Part shown: piece after piece, positions 35,392-43,890 of the stretch
Layout: each line of letters begins with the position of its first letter
How positions within the stretch are numbered: position 1 is the stretch's first letter
Assembly: GCF_014673495.1 (NCBI RefSeq)
Contig: NZ_CP051006.1
Coordinates: forward strand, 8,183,001-8,247,000
Direction: 5' to 3'
Origin: Streptomyces griseofuscus
Lineage (GTDB): Bacteria; Actinomycetota; Actinomycetes; Streptomycetales; Streptomycetaceae
DNA: 64,000 bases
Notes under the pieces: model-generated
The model's database searches: none
What the model saw: only the letters and a program-made list of their open reading frames with translations
Told to the model about the DNA's origin: nothing
Made by a program: the position numbers and the translations under genes

Positions 35392-35413
35392 GATCCGATG
35401 CAGATCCGATGCG
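35392..35413. repeat. Tandem 11-bp direct repeat upstream of the ECF sigma gene
   Basis: GATCCGATGCA (35392-35402) is followed immediately by GATCCGATGCG (35403-35413), ten of eleven bases identical, 73 bases before the sigma ATG. B12-dependent CarH regulators are known to bind tandem 11-bp direct repeats, and a CarH/LitR-like gene follows the sigma gene, so this is a candidate operator. Confidence 0.5.
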
Positions 35414-35485
35414 AGTTGCCGTGACGCGGGCGCCGGACGGAGCGTGGCCCTGAGGCAGGATCCACCCGCACAAGGAGCTGGCCCC

Positions 35486-36082
35486 ATGACCGCACCCGCT
35501 GTCACCGAAATCCCGCTCGCGCCCACGGCGGACCCGGAGCAGGACCTGGTCTCGCGCTTCCTGGCCGGGGACGAGGACGGCATGGAGGCGGTCTACCGCC
35601 GCTGGGCCCCCCTCGTCCTGTCGCTTGCGCGGCAGTCGCTGGGGGACGGCGCGGAGGCCGAGGACGTCACCCAGACGGTGTTCCTCGCCGCCTGGCGCGG
35701 CCGCCACGGATACCGTCCGGCCCGTGGGCCGCTGGCCGCCTGGCTCGTGGGCATCGCCCGGCGCAAGATCGCCGACGCGCTGACGGCCCGTACCCGGCGC
35801 TCGGACACCGCCGTCGCGGCGGCGCGCGAGTCGGCCCGCCCGCAGGACCGGTCGTCCGCACAGGACGCCGTCCTGATCCGCGTGGACGTCACCCGGGAGC
35901 TGCGCCGGCTGCCCGAGGTCCAGCGGCGGGTCCTGTGCCTGGCCTTCTACGGCGACCTGACACAGACGCAGATCGCCCATGTGACGGGATGGCCGCTGGG
36001 TACGGTCAAGAGTCACGCCCGGCGTGGGCTGCTGCGCCTGGCGGGGAACCTGGACGTCGAGGCCGGGGAGCGAGCCCGCTGA
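35486..36082 (+). CDS. ECF sigma factor, LitS-like
   Basis: A 198-residue sigma-70-family protein. Region 2 spans ~25-95 (LVSRFLAGDEDGMEAVYRRW, AEDVTQTVFLAAWRGR) and region 4 ~125-185 (LRRLPEVQRRVLCLAFYGDL, TQTQIAHVTGWPLGTVKSHA). No anti-sigma gene is adjacent. ATG 35486 follows AAGGAG. In Streptomyces the light-induced sigma LitS is encoded beside LitR and photolyase/carotenoid genes, and this gene has the same neighbourhood, so LitS-like function is a strong inference. Confidence 0.85.
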   Translation: MTAPAVTEIPLAPTADPEQDLVSRFLAGDEDGMEAVYRRWAPLVLSLARQSLGDGAEAEDVTQTVFLAAWRGRHGYRPARGPLAAWLVGIARRKIADALTARTRRSDTAVAAARESARPQDRSSAQDAVLIRVDVTRELRRLPEVQRRVLCLAFYGDLTQTQIAHVTGWPLGTVKSHARRGLLRLAGNLDVEAGERAR

Positions 36083-36132
36083 CCGGCCGGTTCGTCGCGC
36101 CGCCTCCAGGAAGAAGGGAACCCCTGACCGCC

Positions 36133-37140
36133 GTGAACTCCTCCGTACCACCACCCGCGGCCGCGCCCGCCGTACCGGGCGACGCCGGCCTGACCACGGG
36201 CGTGCTGGCCCGCCGCCTCGGCGTGTCGCCCATGACCCTGCGTTCGTGGGACCGCCGCTACGGCATCGGACCGACCGCACGCACCGGGGGCGGCCACCGC
36301 CGCTGGACGGCGGCCGACGTGGCGACGGTCGAGGAGATGTGCCGTCTGACGGCGACCGGCGTCCCGCCCGCCGACGCGGCCCGCACCGTCCTCGGGACCG
36401 CCGCCCGCCCGCTCCTCGCGGCAGCGGACGCCGCTGCTCCGGCGCCCGCACCGCCCACCGGGCGATCCCGGGCCGCCGGCGCTCTGCCCCTCGGCGATGT
36501 GCGCCAGGAGTGCCGCGGCCTGGCGCGTGCCGCCGTACGGCTGGACGCTCCCGCGCTCGAGAAGCAGCTCACCGCCGCCGTCGAGCGCCACGGCGTGGTC
36601 GCGGCCTGGCATGAGGTGATGGTCCCCACCCTGCATGCCGTGGGACGCCGCTGGGCCTCTTCGGGCGACCGGTACGTGGAGGTGGAGCACCTGCTCTCCT
36701 GGCATGTCTCCACGGTGCTGCGCCGCTGCGCGCCGTCCGCCGCCGACCCGGTCTCCCCGGCGACCGGCTGCGTCCTGCTGGCCTGTGTACCCGGCGAGCA
36801 GCACACCCTGCCCCTGGAGGCGCTGCACGCGGCCCTCGGCCGTGCGGGGCTGCCGGCACGCATGCTGGGGGCGGCGGTGCCTGCCGAGGCGCTGGACGCG
36901 GCCGTGCGCCGACTGGGCCCCGTGGCGGTCGTGCTGTGGGCCCAGGAGAGCGCACGGGCGGCCCCCGCGCTGGCCCGGGACATCGCCGCGACGCGGTGGG
37001 GCATGAAGGGCACCCGGCGCGGCCCCGCGGTGCTGCTGGGCGGCCCCGGCTGGAGCCCGTCCCAGCCGGCCGGCGTCCTCAGACCGGCCGGACTGGCACA
37101 GGCGGTGGAGGCGCTGCGCACGCTGTGCACCGCAGGGTGA
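36133..37140 (+). CDS. B12-binding MerR-type regulator, LitR/CarH-like
   Basis: A 335-residue regulator. A MerR HTH spans residues ~20-85 (GVLARRLGVSPMTLRSWDRR, YGIGPTARTGGGHRRW). A four-helix B12-cap-like region (~120-200) contains Trp174 and Glu185-His186, and a cobalamin-binding Rossmann domain follows with GEQHTLPLEAL, where His224 aligns with the lower axial ligand of CarH. Such proteins repress genes in the dark and release DNA on photolysis of adenosylcobalamin. The Trp-to-Glu-His spacing (x10) is one longer than the x9 I recall for CarH. The start GTG 36133 is uncertain. It lies 50 bases after the sigma gene, likely one operon. Confidence 0.82.
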   Translation: MNSSVPPPAAAPAVPGDAGLTTGVLARRLGVSPMTLRSWDRRYGIGPTARTGGGHRRWTAADVATVEEMCRLTATGVPPADAARTVLGTAARPLLAAADAAAPAPAPPTGRSRAAGALPLGDVRQECRGLARAAVRLDAPALEKQLTAAVERHGVVAAWHEVMVPTLHAVGRRWASSGDRYVEVEHLLSWHVSTVLRRCAPSAADPVSPATGCVLLACVPGEQHTLPLEALHAALGRAGLPARMLGAAVPAEALDAAVRRLGPVAVVLWAQESARAAPALARDIAATRWGMKGTRRGPAVLLGGPGWSPSQPAGVLRPAGLAQAVEALRTLCTAG

Positions 37141-37180
37141 GCAGACGCTCACGTCCCCGGCGCTCACGTCTCCGCCGCCC

Positions 37181-38689
37181 TCAGGGCACCTCACCGGCCC
37201 GCCGCCGCTCCTGCCGCAGCACCTCGTCCAGGTCACCGAGCCGGTCCAGGCCCTGCACCGCACGCCGCACACGGGCGTTACCGGACAGCAGCCGCCGGTG
37301 CCGGTGCAGGAAGGCCCAGTACCCGGCGGCGTAGGGACAGGCGCGCGGGCCGGTGCGTTCGGTGGGCCGGTAGGCGCACCCGTCACACAGGTCGCTCATC
37401 CGGTGGATGTAGGCGCCGCCCGACGTGTACGGCTTGGTGGTCATCCTGCCGCCGTCCGCGTACTGGGACATGCCCACCACGTTCGGCACCATCACCCAGT
37501 CGTAGCCGTCGACGAAGCAGCGGTGGAACCAGTCGGTCACCGCGCCCGGGTCCCAGCCGCGCTGGAGCGCGTGACTGCCCAGCACCATCAGTCGGGGGAT
37601 GTGGTGTGTCCACCCGGTGTCGCGCACCTGGGAGAGCACGGTGGCCAGACAGTGCGCGGTGACCGCGTCCGCGTCCAACTCGGCGAAATAGTCGGGCAGT
37701 TCCGCCGTATGTCCGAGCGCGTTCCGGCGCCGGTAGTCCTCGCCGAAGTGCCAGTACAGCTGCCAGACGTACTCCCGCCAGCCCGCGACCTGCCGCACGA
37801 AGCCCTCCGCGCTGTTCACCGGTACGGCGCCCTCCCGCCAGGCTCGCTCGGCCCGCTCCACGCACTCCGCCGGGTGCAGCAGCCCCAGGTTCAGCGAGGA
37901 CGACAACAGGCTGTGGCTCATCACAGGATCAGCAGTCAGCATCGCGTCCTCGTACGGCCCGAAGGACGTCAACCGGTGTGCCACGAAACGCCGCAGGGCC
38001 GACAGCGCCTCCCGCCGGGTGGCGGGGAAGCGGCGGGGGCCGTCCCGGCCGACGAAGCGCACGTCGCTGTCGCGCTCCCACCGGTCGAGGTCCTCGCGCA
38101 CCTCCGCGTCGATGCCGTCCTCACGCGGACGGTACGGAGCCGGTACCTCGAGTTCCCGGGCGCCGCCCGGCGGGGGCTCGCGGTTGTCGTGGTCGTGGTT
38201 GAAGCGGCCGCCCGCCGGGTGGTCGCCGTCCATCAGCAGGTCGTGCCCCTGGCGCACCCAGCGGTAGAAGTCCTCCTGGCGCAGCCGCCGTTCCCCGCGC
38301 TCCTCGGCCCAGCCGGCGAACTCCGCGTGTGCCACCAGGAAGCCCCGTGCGGGCAGCACCCGCACCCGCGGCAGCGACCGCACCAGCCGGAGCGCAGCGT
38401 ACGAGGTCGGATGGCACACCGTGACCGGGGCGTCCCCCACCGCTAGGCGCAGGCCCTCGCGGTAGGTCTCGGCCCGTACGTACGTCACCCGCTCGCCCAG
38501 TTCCGCCGCGCGGTGCCGCATCGCGGAGAGCACCAGGTGCGCCTTGGCCCGGTGGAAGCGGCGCCGCCGGAAGACCGACCTGGCCTCGATGATCACCACG
38601 GGGGCCCCGCGACCAGGTCCGTCCGCGCCGTCCGGAGTGAGGAAGTGCGGGCCGAGCTGGTCGCCGAAGAGCCAGTGCGGGGCGGTCAT
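37181..38689 (-). CDS. Iron-sulfur bacterial cryptochrome/photolyase (FeS-BCP, PhrB/CryB-like)
   Basis: A 502-residue protein starting MTAPHWLFGDQLGPHFL, as FeS-BCP proteins do. Four cysteines at 347, 435, 438 and 451 reproduce exactly the spacing (88, 3, 13) of the 4Fe-4S ligands in Agrobacterium PhrB. FAD-binding and C-terminal marks are present (SSSLNLGLLHPAECV, VGMSQYADGGRMTTKPYTSGG). PhrB repairs (6-4) photoproducts; some relatives signal instead. Stop 37181 faces the LitR-like gene tail-to-tail. It is downstream of the class I photolyase with a 66-base gap, so probably co-transcribed. Confidence 0.93.
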   Translation of the reverse strand: MTAPHWLFGDQLGPHFLTPDGADGPGRGAPVVIIEARSVFRRRRFHRAKAHLVLSAMRHRAAELGERVTYVRAETYREGLRLAVGDAPVTVCHPTSYAALRLVRSLPRVRVLPARGFLVAHAEFAGWAEERGERRLRQEDFYRWVRQGHDLLMDGDHPAGGRFNHDHDNREPPPGGARELEVPAPYRPREDGIDAEVREDLDRWERDSDVRFVGRDGPRRFPATRREALSALRRFVAHRLTSFGPYEDAMLTADPVMSHSLLSSSLNLGLLHPAECVERAERAWREGAVPVNSAEGFVRQVAGWREYVWQLYWHFGEDYRRRNALGHTAELPDYFAELDADAVTAHCLATVLSQVRDTGWTHHIPRLMVLGSHALQRGWDPGAVTDWFHRCFVDGYDWVMVPNVVGMSQYADGGRMTTKPYTSGGAYIHRMSDLCDGCAYRPTERTGPRACPYAAGYWAFLHRHRRLLSGNARVRRAVQGLDRLGDLDEVLRQERRRAGEVP

Positions 38690-38755
38690 CGAGCTGCCTT
38701 TCGCTTGGTGCGGTTGCGGTGCCGGCCGGGACCGGCGGGCGGCCTTGCGGCGGCC

Positions 38756-40129
38756 TCAGGAACGCCCTCGGGCCCGCTTGAAGCGCTCCAGGCCCTCAGC
38801 CAGGGAGACGACCGGTTCCGGATAGCCGGTCCGTGAGCGTTCCGGCTCCGGAAGCTTCCACGGCTCGTGCACGGCGGCTCCCTCGACATTCGCGAGTTCC
38901 GGCACCCACCGCCGCACATAGGCTCCGTCCGGGTCGTGGCGCTTGCCCTGGGCGAGGGGGTTGAGCACCCGGTTCGGCCGGGTGTCGGTGCCCGTGCCGG
39001 CCATCCACTGCCAGTTCAGCTGGTTGTTCGCCACGTCGCCGTCGACCAGCAGGTCCAGGAAGTGCCGGGCGCCCAGCCGCCAGTCGAGGTACAGCGTCTT
39101 GGTGAGGAAGCTCGCCGTCAGCAGGCGCCCCCGGTTGTGCATCCAGCCCTCCTGGCGCAGCTGCCGCATCGCCGCGTCCACCAGCGGATAGCCGGTGCGG
39201 CCCTGCCGCCACGCCGCGGCCTCCGCCGCCGCGTCCTTCCCGTCCCGCCACCGGTCGCGGTGCGTGCGGTAGTCGTGCGCGGCGGCGTCGGGGCGCGCGG
39301 CGAGCACCTGTCGATGGAAGTCGCGCCAGGCGATCTGCCGCACGTACGCCTCCGCGTCCGCGCCGCCGGTCGCGCGGGCCCGGCAGACCACCTCCACCGG
39401 TGACAGCGTGCCGAAATGCAGATGGGGGGAGAGCCGGGAGGTGGCGTCGCCCGCCAGGTCGTCGTGCCGTGACGCGTACGTGTGCACACCGGAGCGCAGC
39501 CACGCGGTGAACCGGCGCCGGCCCTCCGTCTCACCACCCGCGCACAGCTGCGGCGACACGCCGCTGACCTCGCCACGTTCCGGCAGCGGGGCGGACCCCA
39601 CCTCCGCCGGCACGGTGATCGCGCGCGGTGCGTCCAGCACGCCCCGCAGGGACTGTTCGGACCAGCGCCGGAAGTACGGCGTGAACACCGCGAAGTGGTC
39701 GGAGGAGGCCGGCGTCACCGCGCCCGGGGCCACGGCGGTGCCCACCGTGTCGTGCACGTACAGGCGCCGCCCGTCGGCCTCCAGGGCCCGTCGCAACCGC
39801 CGCTCGCGCACGCACGCGAAGGCACTCGTGTCGCCCGCCATGTGGATCTCGTCGGCATCCGCCTCGGCGGCCACCCGGCACACCTCCGTGACCGTGTCGC
39901 CCTCGCGCAGCACCAGCCGGCCGCCCCGCTCGCGCAGTCCGGCGTCCAGGTCCCGCAGGCAGTCGGCGAGAAACGCGAGCCGGTTCGGCACGGCGAACCC
40001 CGCTCGGTCCACGGCCGGATCCCGGACGAAGAGCGGGACCACTTGGCCTCCGCCGTGCACGGCCGCGCGCAGCGGCGGGTGGTCCGACAGGCGCAGGTCG
40101 CAGGTGAACAGGACGATCGAGGTCTGCAT
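38756..40129 (-). CDS. phr: Class I deoxyribodipyrimidine photolyase
   Basis: A 457-residue CPD photolyase. The N-terminal antenna domain begins SIVLFTCDLRLSDHPPL. The FAD domain shows TSRLSPHLHFGTLSP, QIAWRDFHRQV, DAAMRQLRQEGWMHNRGR and DGDVANNQLNWQWMAGTGTD. It uses blue light to split cyclobutane pyrimidine dimers. ATG 40129. It leads a two-gene photolyase operon running toward the light-regulator genes and is divergent from a FAD oxidoreductase gene; the 239-base gap between them should hold light-controlled promoters. Confidence 0.95.
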   Translation of the reverse strand: MQTSIVLFTCDLRLSDHPPLRAAVHGGGQVVPLFVRDPAVDRAGFAVPNRLAFLADCLRDLDAGLRERGGRLVLREGDTVTEVCRVAAEADADEIHMAGDTSAFACVRERRLRRALEADGRRLYVHDTVGTAVAPGAVTPASSDHFAVFTPYFRRWSEQSLRGVLDAPRAITVPAEVGSAPLPERGEVSGVSPQLCAGGETEGRRRFTAWLRSGVHTYASRHDDLAGDATSRLSPHLHFGTLSPVEVVCRARATGGADAEAYVRQIAWRDFHRQVLAARPDAAAHDYRTHRDRWRDGKDAAAEAAAWRQGRTGYPLVDAAMRQLRQEGWMHNRGRLLTASFLTKTLYLDWRLGARHFLDLLVDGDVANNQLNWQWMAGTGTDTRPNRVLNPLAQGKRHDPDGAYVRRWVPELANVEGAAVHEPWKLPEPERSRTGYPEPVVSLAEGLERFKRARGRS

Positions 40130-40368
40130 GGGCTCGCTTCCACTTCCGCTGAGGTGAGTCTCGAACGGATTCGCCCCGGCGGCCGGTCACGGATGCGGCG
40201 AGCCGCCGGTGTTCGCCCGTTCTGGTGCAGACGCATCCGCGGCGGGCGCCGACGGGGAAGTGTGGAGGGGCAGTGGGCGCTGGTGGACGTGGCCGCTGTC
40301 AGGAGCGAGGGCGGTGCCGGTGCCCGGACGCGTGCCGGCGGTCGGCTCTTGAGGAGCGAGGAGAGGTG

Positions 40369-41619
40369 ATGGCCGTGGTGGACGCAGCCGTGGCAGCGGA
40401 CGTCGTCGTGGTGGGCGCCGGGGTCGCCGGGCTGGCCTGTGCCCGCGACCTGGCCGCCGCCGGGCTCGGCGTCAGCGTGCTGGAGGCGGACGACGCGGTG
40501 GGCGGCCGGATGCGGACGGACCGTGTGGACGGCTTCACGGTGGACCGCGGTTTCCAGGTCGTCAACCCCGCCTATCCGCAGCTGCGCCGCCGTCTGCCCG
40601 CGCGGTTCGTCGACCCGCGCCCCTTCCTGCCGGGCGTCCTGGTGCACACCGGTGACCGGCGGGTGCTGCTGGCCGACCCGCGCCGCTGCCCCGACGCGGT
40701 GGCCTCGCTGCTTTCCGGGCGGTTCGCCCGGCCGCGCGACCTGGCGGCACTGGCCGCGCTCGGCGCCCGCGACGCGCTCGCCCCGGCCCGGACGATCAAG
40801 CACGCACCCGAGTACACCACCCGCACCGCGCTGGCCGACGCGGGCTTCTCCGAACCGTTCGTGGAGGACTTCTTCCGGCCCTTCCTCGCCGGGGTCTTCC
40901 TGGAGGACACACTGGAGACGTCCAGCCGGGTGTTCCACCTCGTGTGGCGCAGCATGCTGCGCGGCGCCCTGTGCCTGCCGGCCTTCGGCGTGCAGTCCGT
41001 GCCCCGCGCCCTGGCCGCGGCCCTGCCGGAGGGCACCGTACGGCTCGGCGCACCCGTGTCCGGGCTCGCGGACGGTGCCGTACTCATGTCGGACGGCACG
41101 GAACTGCCGGCGCGCGCCGTCGTGGTGGCGACCGGCGCCGGTGCCGCCGCCCGCATGCTGCCCGGCCTCGACGTGCCCGCCCGGCGCACGGTCACCACGT
41201 ACTACCACGTCGCCCCGCTCTCCCCCCTGCGGCAGCCCGTCCTGCTGGTCGACACCCGCCGCCGCGTGCTGAACACCTGCGTCCTCAGCGAGGTCGCGCC
41301 CGAATACGCGCCGCGCGGCAGTGCCCTCGTCGCCACCTCCGTGCTGGGCGACGACACCGAGCCCGGACGCTCGGCCGTGGCCGCGGCCCTGTCCGAGATG
41401 TACGGCACCGACACCACCGGCTGGGACCTGCTGGTCGCGCGCACCATCGAGGACGCGCTGCCCGCCATGCCGCCGCCCTGGCCGCTGACCCGAACGTGCC
41501 GTACCGGCAACGGGCGTTACGTCTGCGGGGATCACCGGGGAACGGGTTCCGTCCAGGGCGCCCTCGCCTCCGGCGCGCGGGCGGCCCGGGAGGTGCTGGA
41601 GGACCTCGGCGGAAAGTGA
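40369..41619 (+). CDS. FAD-dependent amine-oxidase-like oxidoreductase
   Basis: A 416-residue flavoprotein with an N-terminal FAD Rossmann motif VVVVGAGVAGLACARDLAA and VGGRMRTDRVDGFTVDRGFQ. The C-terminal FAD contact is YVCGDHRGTGSVQGALASG. The plan matches the amine oxidase/phytoene desaturase superfamily; this branch often lies beside photolyases in Streptomyces, but its substrate is unknown. No carotenoid genes are present here. ATG 40369 follows GAGGAGAGG. It is divergent from the photolyases. Confidence 0.85.
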   Translation: MAVVDAAVAADVVVVGAGVAGLACARDLAAAGLGVSVLEADDAVGGRMRTDRVDGFTVDRGFQVVNPAYPQLRRRLPARFVDPRPFLPGVLVHTGDRRVLLADPRRCPDAVASLLSGRFARPRDLAALAALGARDALAPARTIKHAPEYTTRTALADAGFSEPFVEDFFRPFLAGVFLEDTLETSSRVFHLVWRSMLRGALCLPAFGVQSVPRALAAALPEGTVRLGAPVSGLADGAVLMSDGTELPARAVVVATGAGAAARMLPGLDVPARRTVTTYYHVAPLSPLRQPVLLVDTRRRVLNTCVLSEVAPEYAPRGSALVATSVLGDDTEPGRSAVAAALSEMYGTDTTGWDLLVARTIEDALPAMPPPWPLTRTCRTGNGRYVCGDHRGTGSVQGALASGARAAREVLEDLGGK

Positions 41620-41764
41620 GCGCGACGCGGCTCCGCCGGACATGACCGTGCCGATCACCTTGTGCGGACGGGGAATTGGCGATACCCCTGACGCTGCGCC
41701 GCGCTTCCCACGCCCTTGCGCGCACGGAAACGGCCCTCGCGCCCGAGACAGACAGGAACTGACC

Positions 41765-43279
41765 GTGCCCCGTGAGTCCGCCGCCGAGCCCACCGAGCCG
41801 ACCGTCTCCGCTGTACGCCCCGCCTCCGCGCTGCCCCCGGGCAGGCCGGCCGAGCAACTGCTGGCCGAACTGCGGGACTTGCGCGCGGCGGACGCGCCGA
41901 CCCGGGGCGGCCGGACGTTCGCGTACGTCTACGACGCGGGGCTGCCCGACCTGGACGAGCTGACCGAGGCCGCGTACGGCGTGTTCGCCACGGTCAACGG
42001 CCTGGACCCGACGGTCTTCCCGAGCGTGGCCCGGCTGGAGAACGACGTGGTGGGCGCGGTCTCCGCGATCCTGGGAGTGCCCGGCGCACAGGGCAGCTTC
42101 ACCAGCGGCGGCACCGAGTCGATCCTGCTCGCCGTCAAGGCCGCCCGGGGCCATGCCCGTTCCGCGCGCGGAGTGACCCGGCCGCAGCTGGTGCTGCCGT
42201 CGACGGCCCACGCGGCCTTCCACAAGGCGGCCCACTACCTGGGTCTTGAGCCGGTGGTGGTCCCGGTCGACCCGCTGACCTTCCGCGCCGACGCCCCGGC
42301 CGTCGCGAACGCGATCACCGAACGGACCGCCCTGGTGGTCGCGTCGGCACCGTCGTACGCGCACGGGGTGCTCGACCCCGTGGCCGAGATCGCCGCGGCC
42401 GCCGAGGCACGGGGCGTGCTGTGCCATGTCGACGCGTGCATAGGCGGGTGGTTCCTGCCGTTCCTCGCCCGCGTGGGCCTCCCGATCGAACCGTTCGGGC
42501 TCTCGGTCCCCGGCGTCACCTCGATCTCGGTGGACCTCCACAAGTACGGCTACGCCCACAAGGGCGCCTCGGTCGTCCTGTACCGGGACGCCGAACTGCG
42601 CCGCCACCAGTACTTCGCGTACGCGGGCTGGCCCGGCTATCCGGTGGTCAACCCCACCGTGCAGGGCACCAAGTCCGGTGGGCTGCTGGCACAGGCATGG
42701 GCGGTGCTGCACCACCTCGGCCACGACGGATACACCGCCCTGGCCCGCCGCGTGGCGCTGGCCGCCGACCAACTGCTCCCCGGTCTGCGGTCATTGGACG
42801 GCATCCGGGTGCTCGGCGACCCCGCGGGCAGCCTGATCGCGTTCACCGTGCACAGCTCGGCCGGCACACCCGATCTGGGGCTGGTGCTGCACCTGGCGGA
42901 CGAGATGCGGGAGCGCGGCTGGTACCTCCAGCCGCAGCTCTCCTGCGACGGCCTCCCGCCGAACCTGCACCTGACACTGACCCCGGCGACCAGCGACCGG
43001 GTCGAACCACTGCTCGCGGACCTGGCCGAGGCACTGACGGCGGCGCGCGCGTGCGAGCCGGTCATCGTGGACCCGGCGCTTGTCGAACTGGGCGCCACGC
43101 TCGACCCCGACACCCTCACCCCCGAGGACGTGGCGGGTTTCCTGGCCTTCGCCGGGCTGGACGGCGCAGGGGGCCTGCCGACCCGGACGGCACCGGTACT
43201 GGCCCTGCTGGACGCGCTGCCGCCCCGGCTGAAGGAGCGGATGCTGACGGAGTTCGTGGGTTCGCTCTTCCGCATCTGA
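41765..43279 (+). CDS. PLP-dependent group II decarboxylase / S1P-lyase-like enzyme
   Basis: A 504-residue fold-type I PLP enzyme. Marks are NDVVGAVSAILGVPGAQGSF with TSGGTESILLAVKAARGH (phosphate contacts), CHVDACIGGWFLPF (Asp contacting pyridine N), and SVDLHKYGYAHKGAS with the Schiff-base Lys. It resembles glutamate/aromatic amino acid decarboxylases and sphingosine-phosphate lyases; the true substrate cannot be told. A C-terminal tail of ~60 residues is unassigned. GTG 41765 follows AGGA. It trails the FAD oxidoreductase gene by 145 bases. Confidence 0.85.
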   Translation: MPRESAAEPTEPTVSAVRPASALPPGRPAEQLLAELRDLRAADAPTRGGRTFAYVYDAGLPDLDELTEAAYGVFATVNGLDPTVFPSVARLENDVVGAVSAILGVPGAQGSFTSGGTESILLAVKAARGHARSARGVTRPQLVLPSTAHAAFHKAAHYLGLEPVVVPVDPLTFRADAPAVANAITERTALVVASAPSYAHGVLDPVAEIAAAAEARGVLCHVDACIGGWFLPFLARVGLPIEPFGLSVPGVTSISVDLHKYGYAHKGASVVLYRDAELRRHQYFAYAGWPGYPVVNPTVQGTKSGGLLAQAWAVLHHLGHDGYTALARRVALAADQLLPGLRSLDGIRVLGDPAGSLIAFTVHSSAGTPDLGLVLHLADEMRERGWYLQPQLSCDGLPPNLHLTLTPATSDRVEPLLADLAEALTAARACEPVIVDPALVELGATLDPDTLTPEDVAGFLAFAGLDGAGGLPTRTAPVLALLDALPPRLKERMLTEFVGSLFRI

Positions 43280-43303
43280 TCCGCGGTACGGCGCCCCCAC
43301 GCG

Positions 43304-43675
43304 TCATCCGCGCCGGGACCGGCCCTCGCCCCGCGCCTGGTGGAAGGCGTCCGACATCGCCTCCGCGGCACCGGACAGGACACCCTTGGCCATACCGCGC
43401 CCGCCGGATCCCTTGAGCTGCCCGGGGAGTTCGGTGAGACCGGCCGGCTTTCGCGGCCCCGATTCCAGGTCCAGGCGGTTGCACGCCTCGGCGAAGCGCA
43501 GATATGTGTCGACGCTGGCGACCACGACCCGAATGTCGATCTTGAGGATCTCGATACCGACGAGGGAGACCCGCACGAAAGCGTCGATCACCAGCCCACG
43601 GTCGAGAATCAGCTCCAGCACGTCGTAGAGGCCACTGGAACCGCCACCGCCACCGCCCTGCGTCGCCACGGTCAT
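43304..43675 (-). CDS. gvpA: Gas vesicle structural protein GvpA-like, stand-alone
   Basis: A 123-residue protein with a GvpA core: LYDVLELILDRGLVIDAFVR, then VSLVGIEILKIDIRVVVASV and DTYLRFAEACNRLDL. An N-terminal Gly-rich leader and a ~50-residue C-terminal extension frame the core, as in Streptomyces GvpA proteins. GvpA polymerises into the ribbed gas vesicle wall. No other gvp gene (F/L, G, J, K, O, N, S) is seen within the window, so vesicles would need genes elsewhere, or this is an orphan copy. ATG 43675 follows AAGGGG. Confidence 0.88.
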   Translation of the reverse strand: MTVATQGGGGGGSSGLYDVLELILDRGLVIDAFVRVSLVGIEILKIDIRVVVASVDTYLRFAEACNRLDLESGPRKPAGLTELPGQLKGSGGRGMAKGVLSGAAEAMSDAFHQARGEGRSRRG

Positions 43676-43890
43676 CACGACCAACCCCTTGTCCCTCAGT
43701 CCCGATCGATCCCGTCGACACCGCGCCCGGCAGCGACGGGGGCTGCCCGATCCGTGTGACCCGACCCCGGGCGGTCAAACGCGTGTACGAGTCGATCGGT
43801 ACGGCGATGACGTCTGAAGCGGCGGAATCCAGCCGTTGTCCCGGACGGTGTCCTGCGTGGGCGCGAGCGGGCGGATGACGGCCGCGCGGG

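Noticed and set aside
36133..43279. Carotenoid biosynthesis genes expected with LitS/LitR
   Set aside because: No CrtE, CrtB, CrtY or methylesterase sequence is present; the FAD oxidoreductase at 40369 is only distantly desaturase-like.
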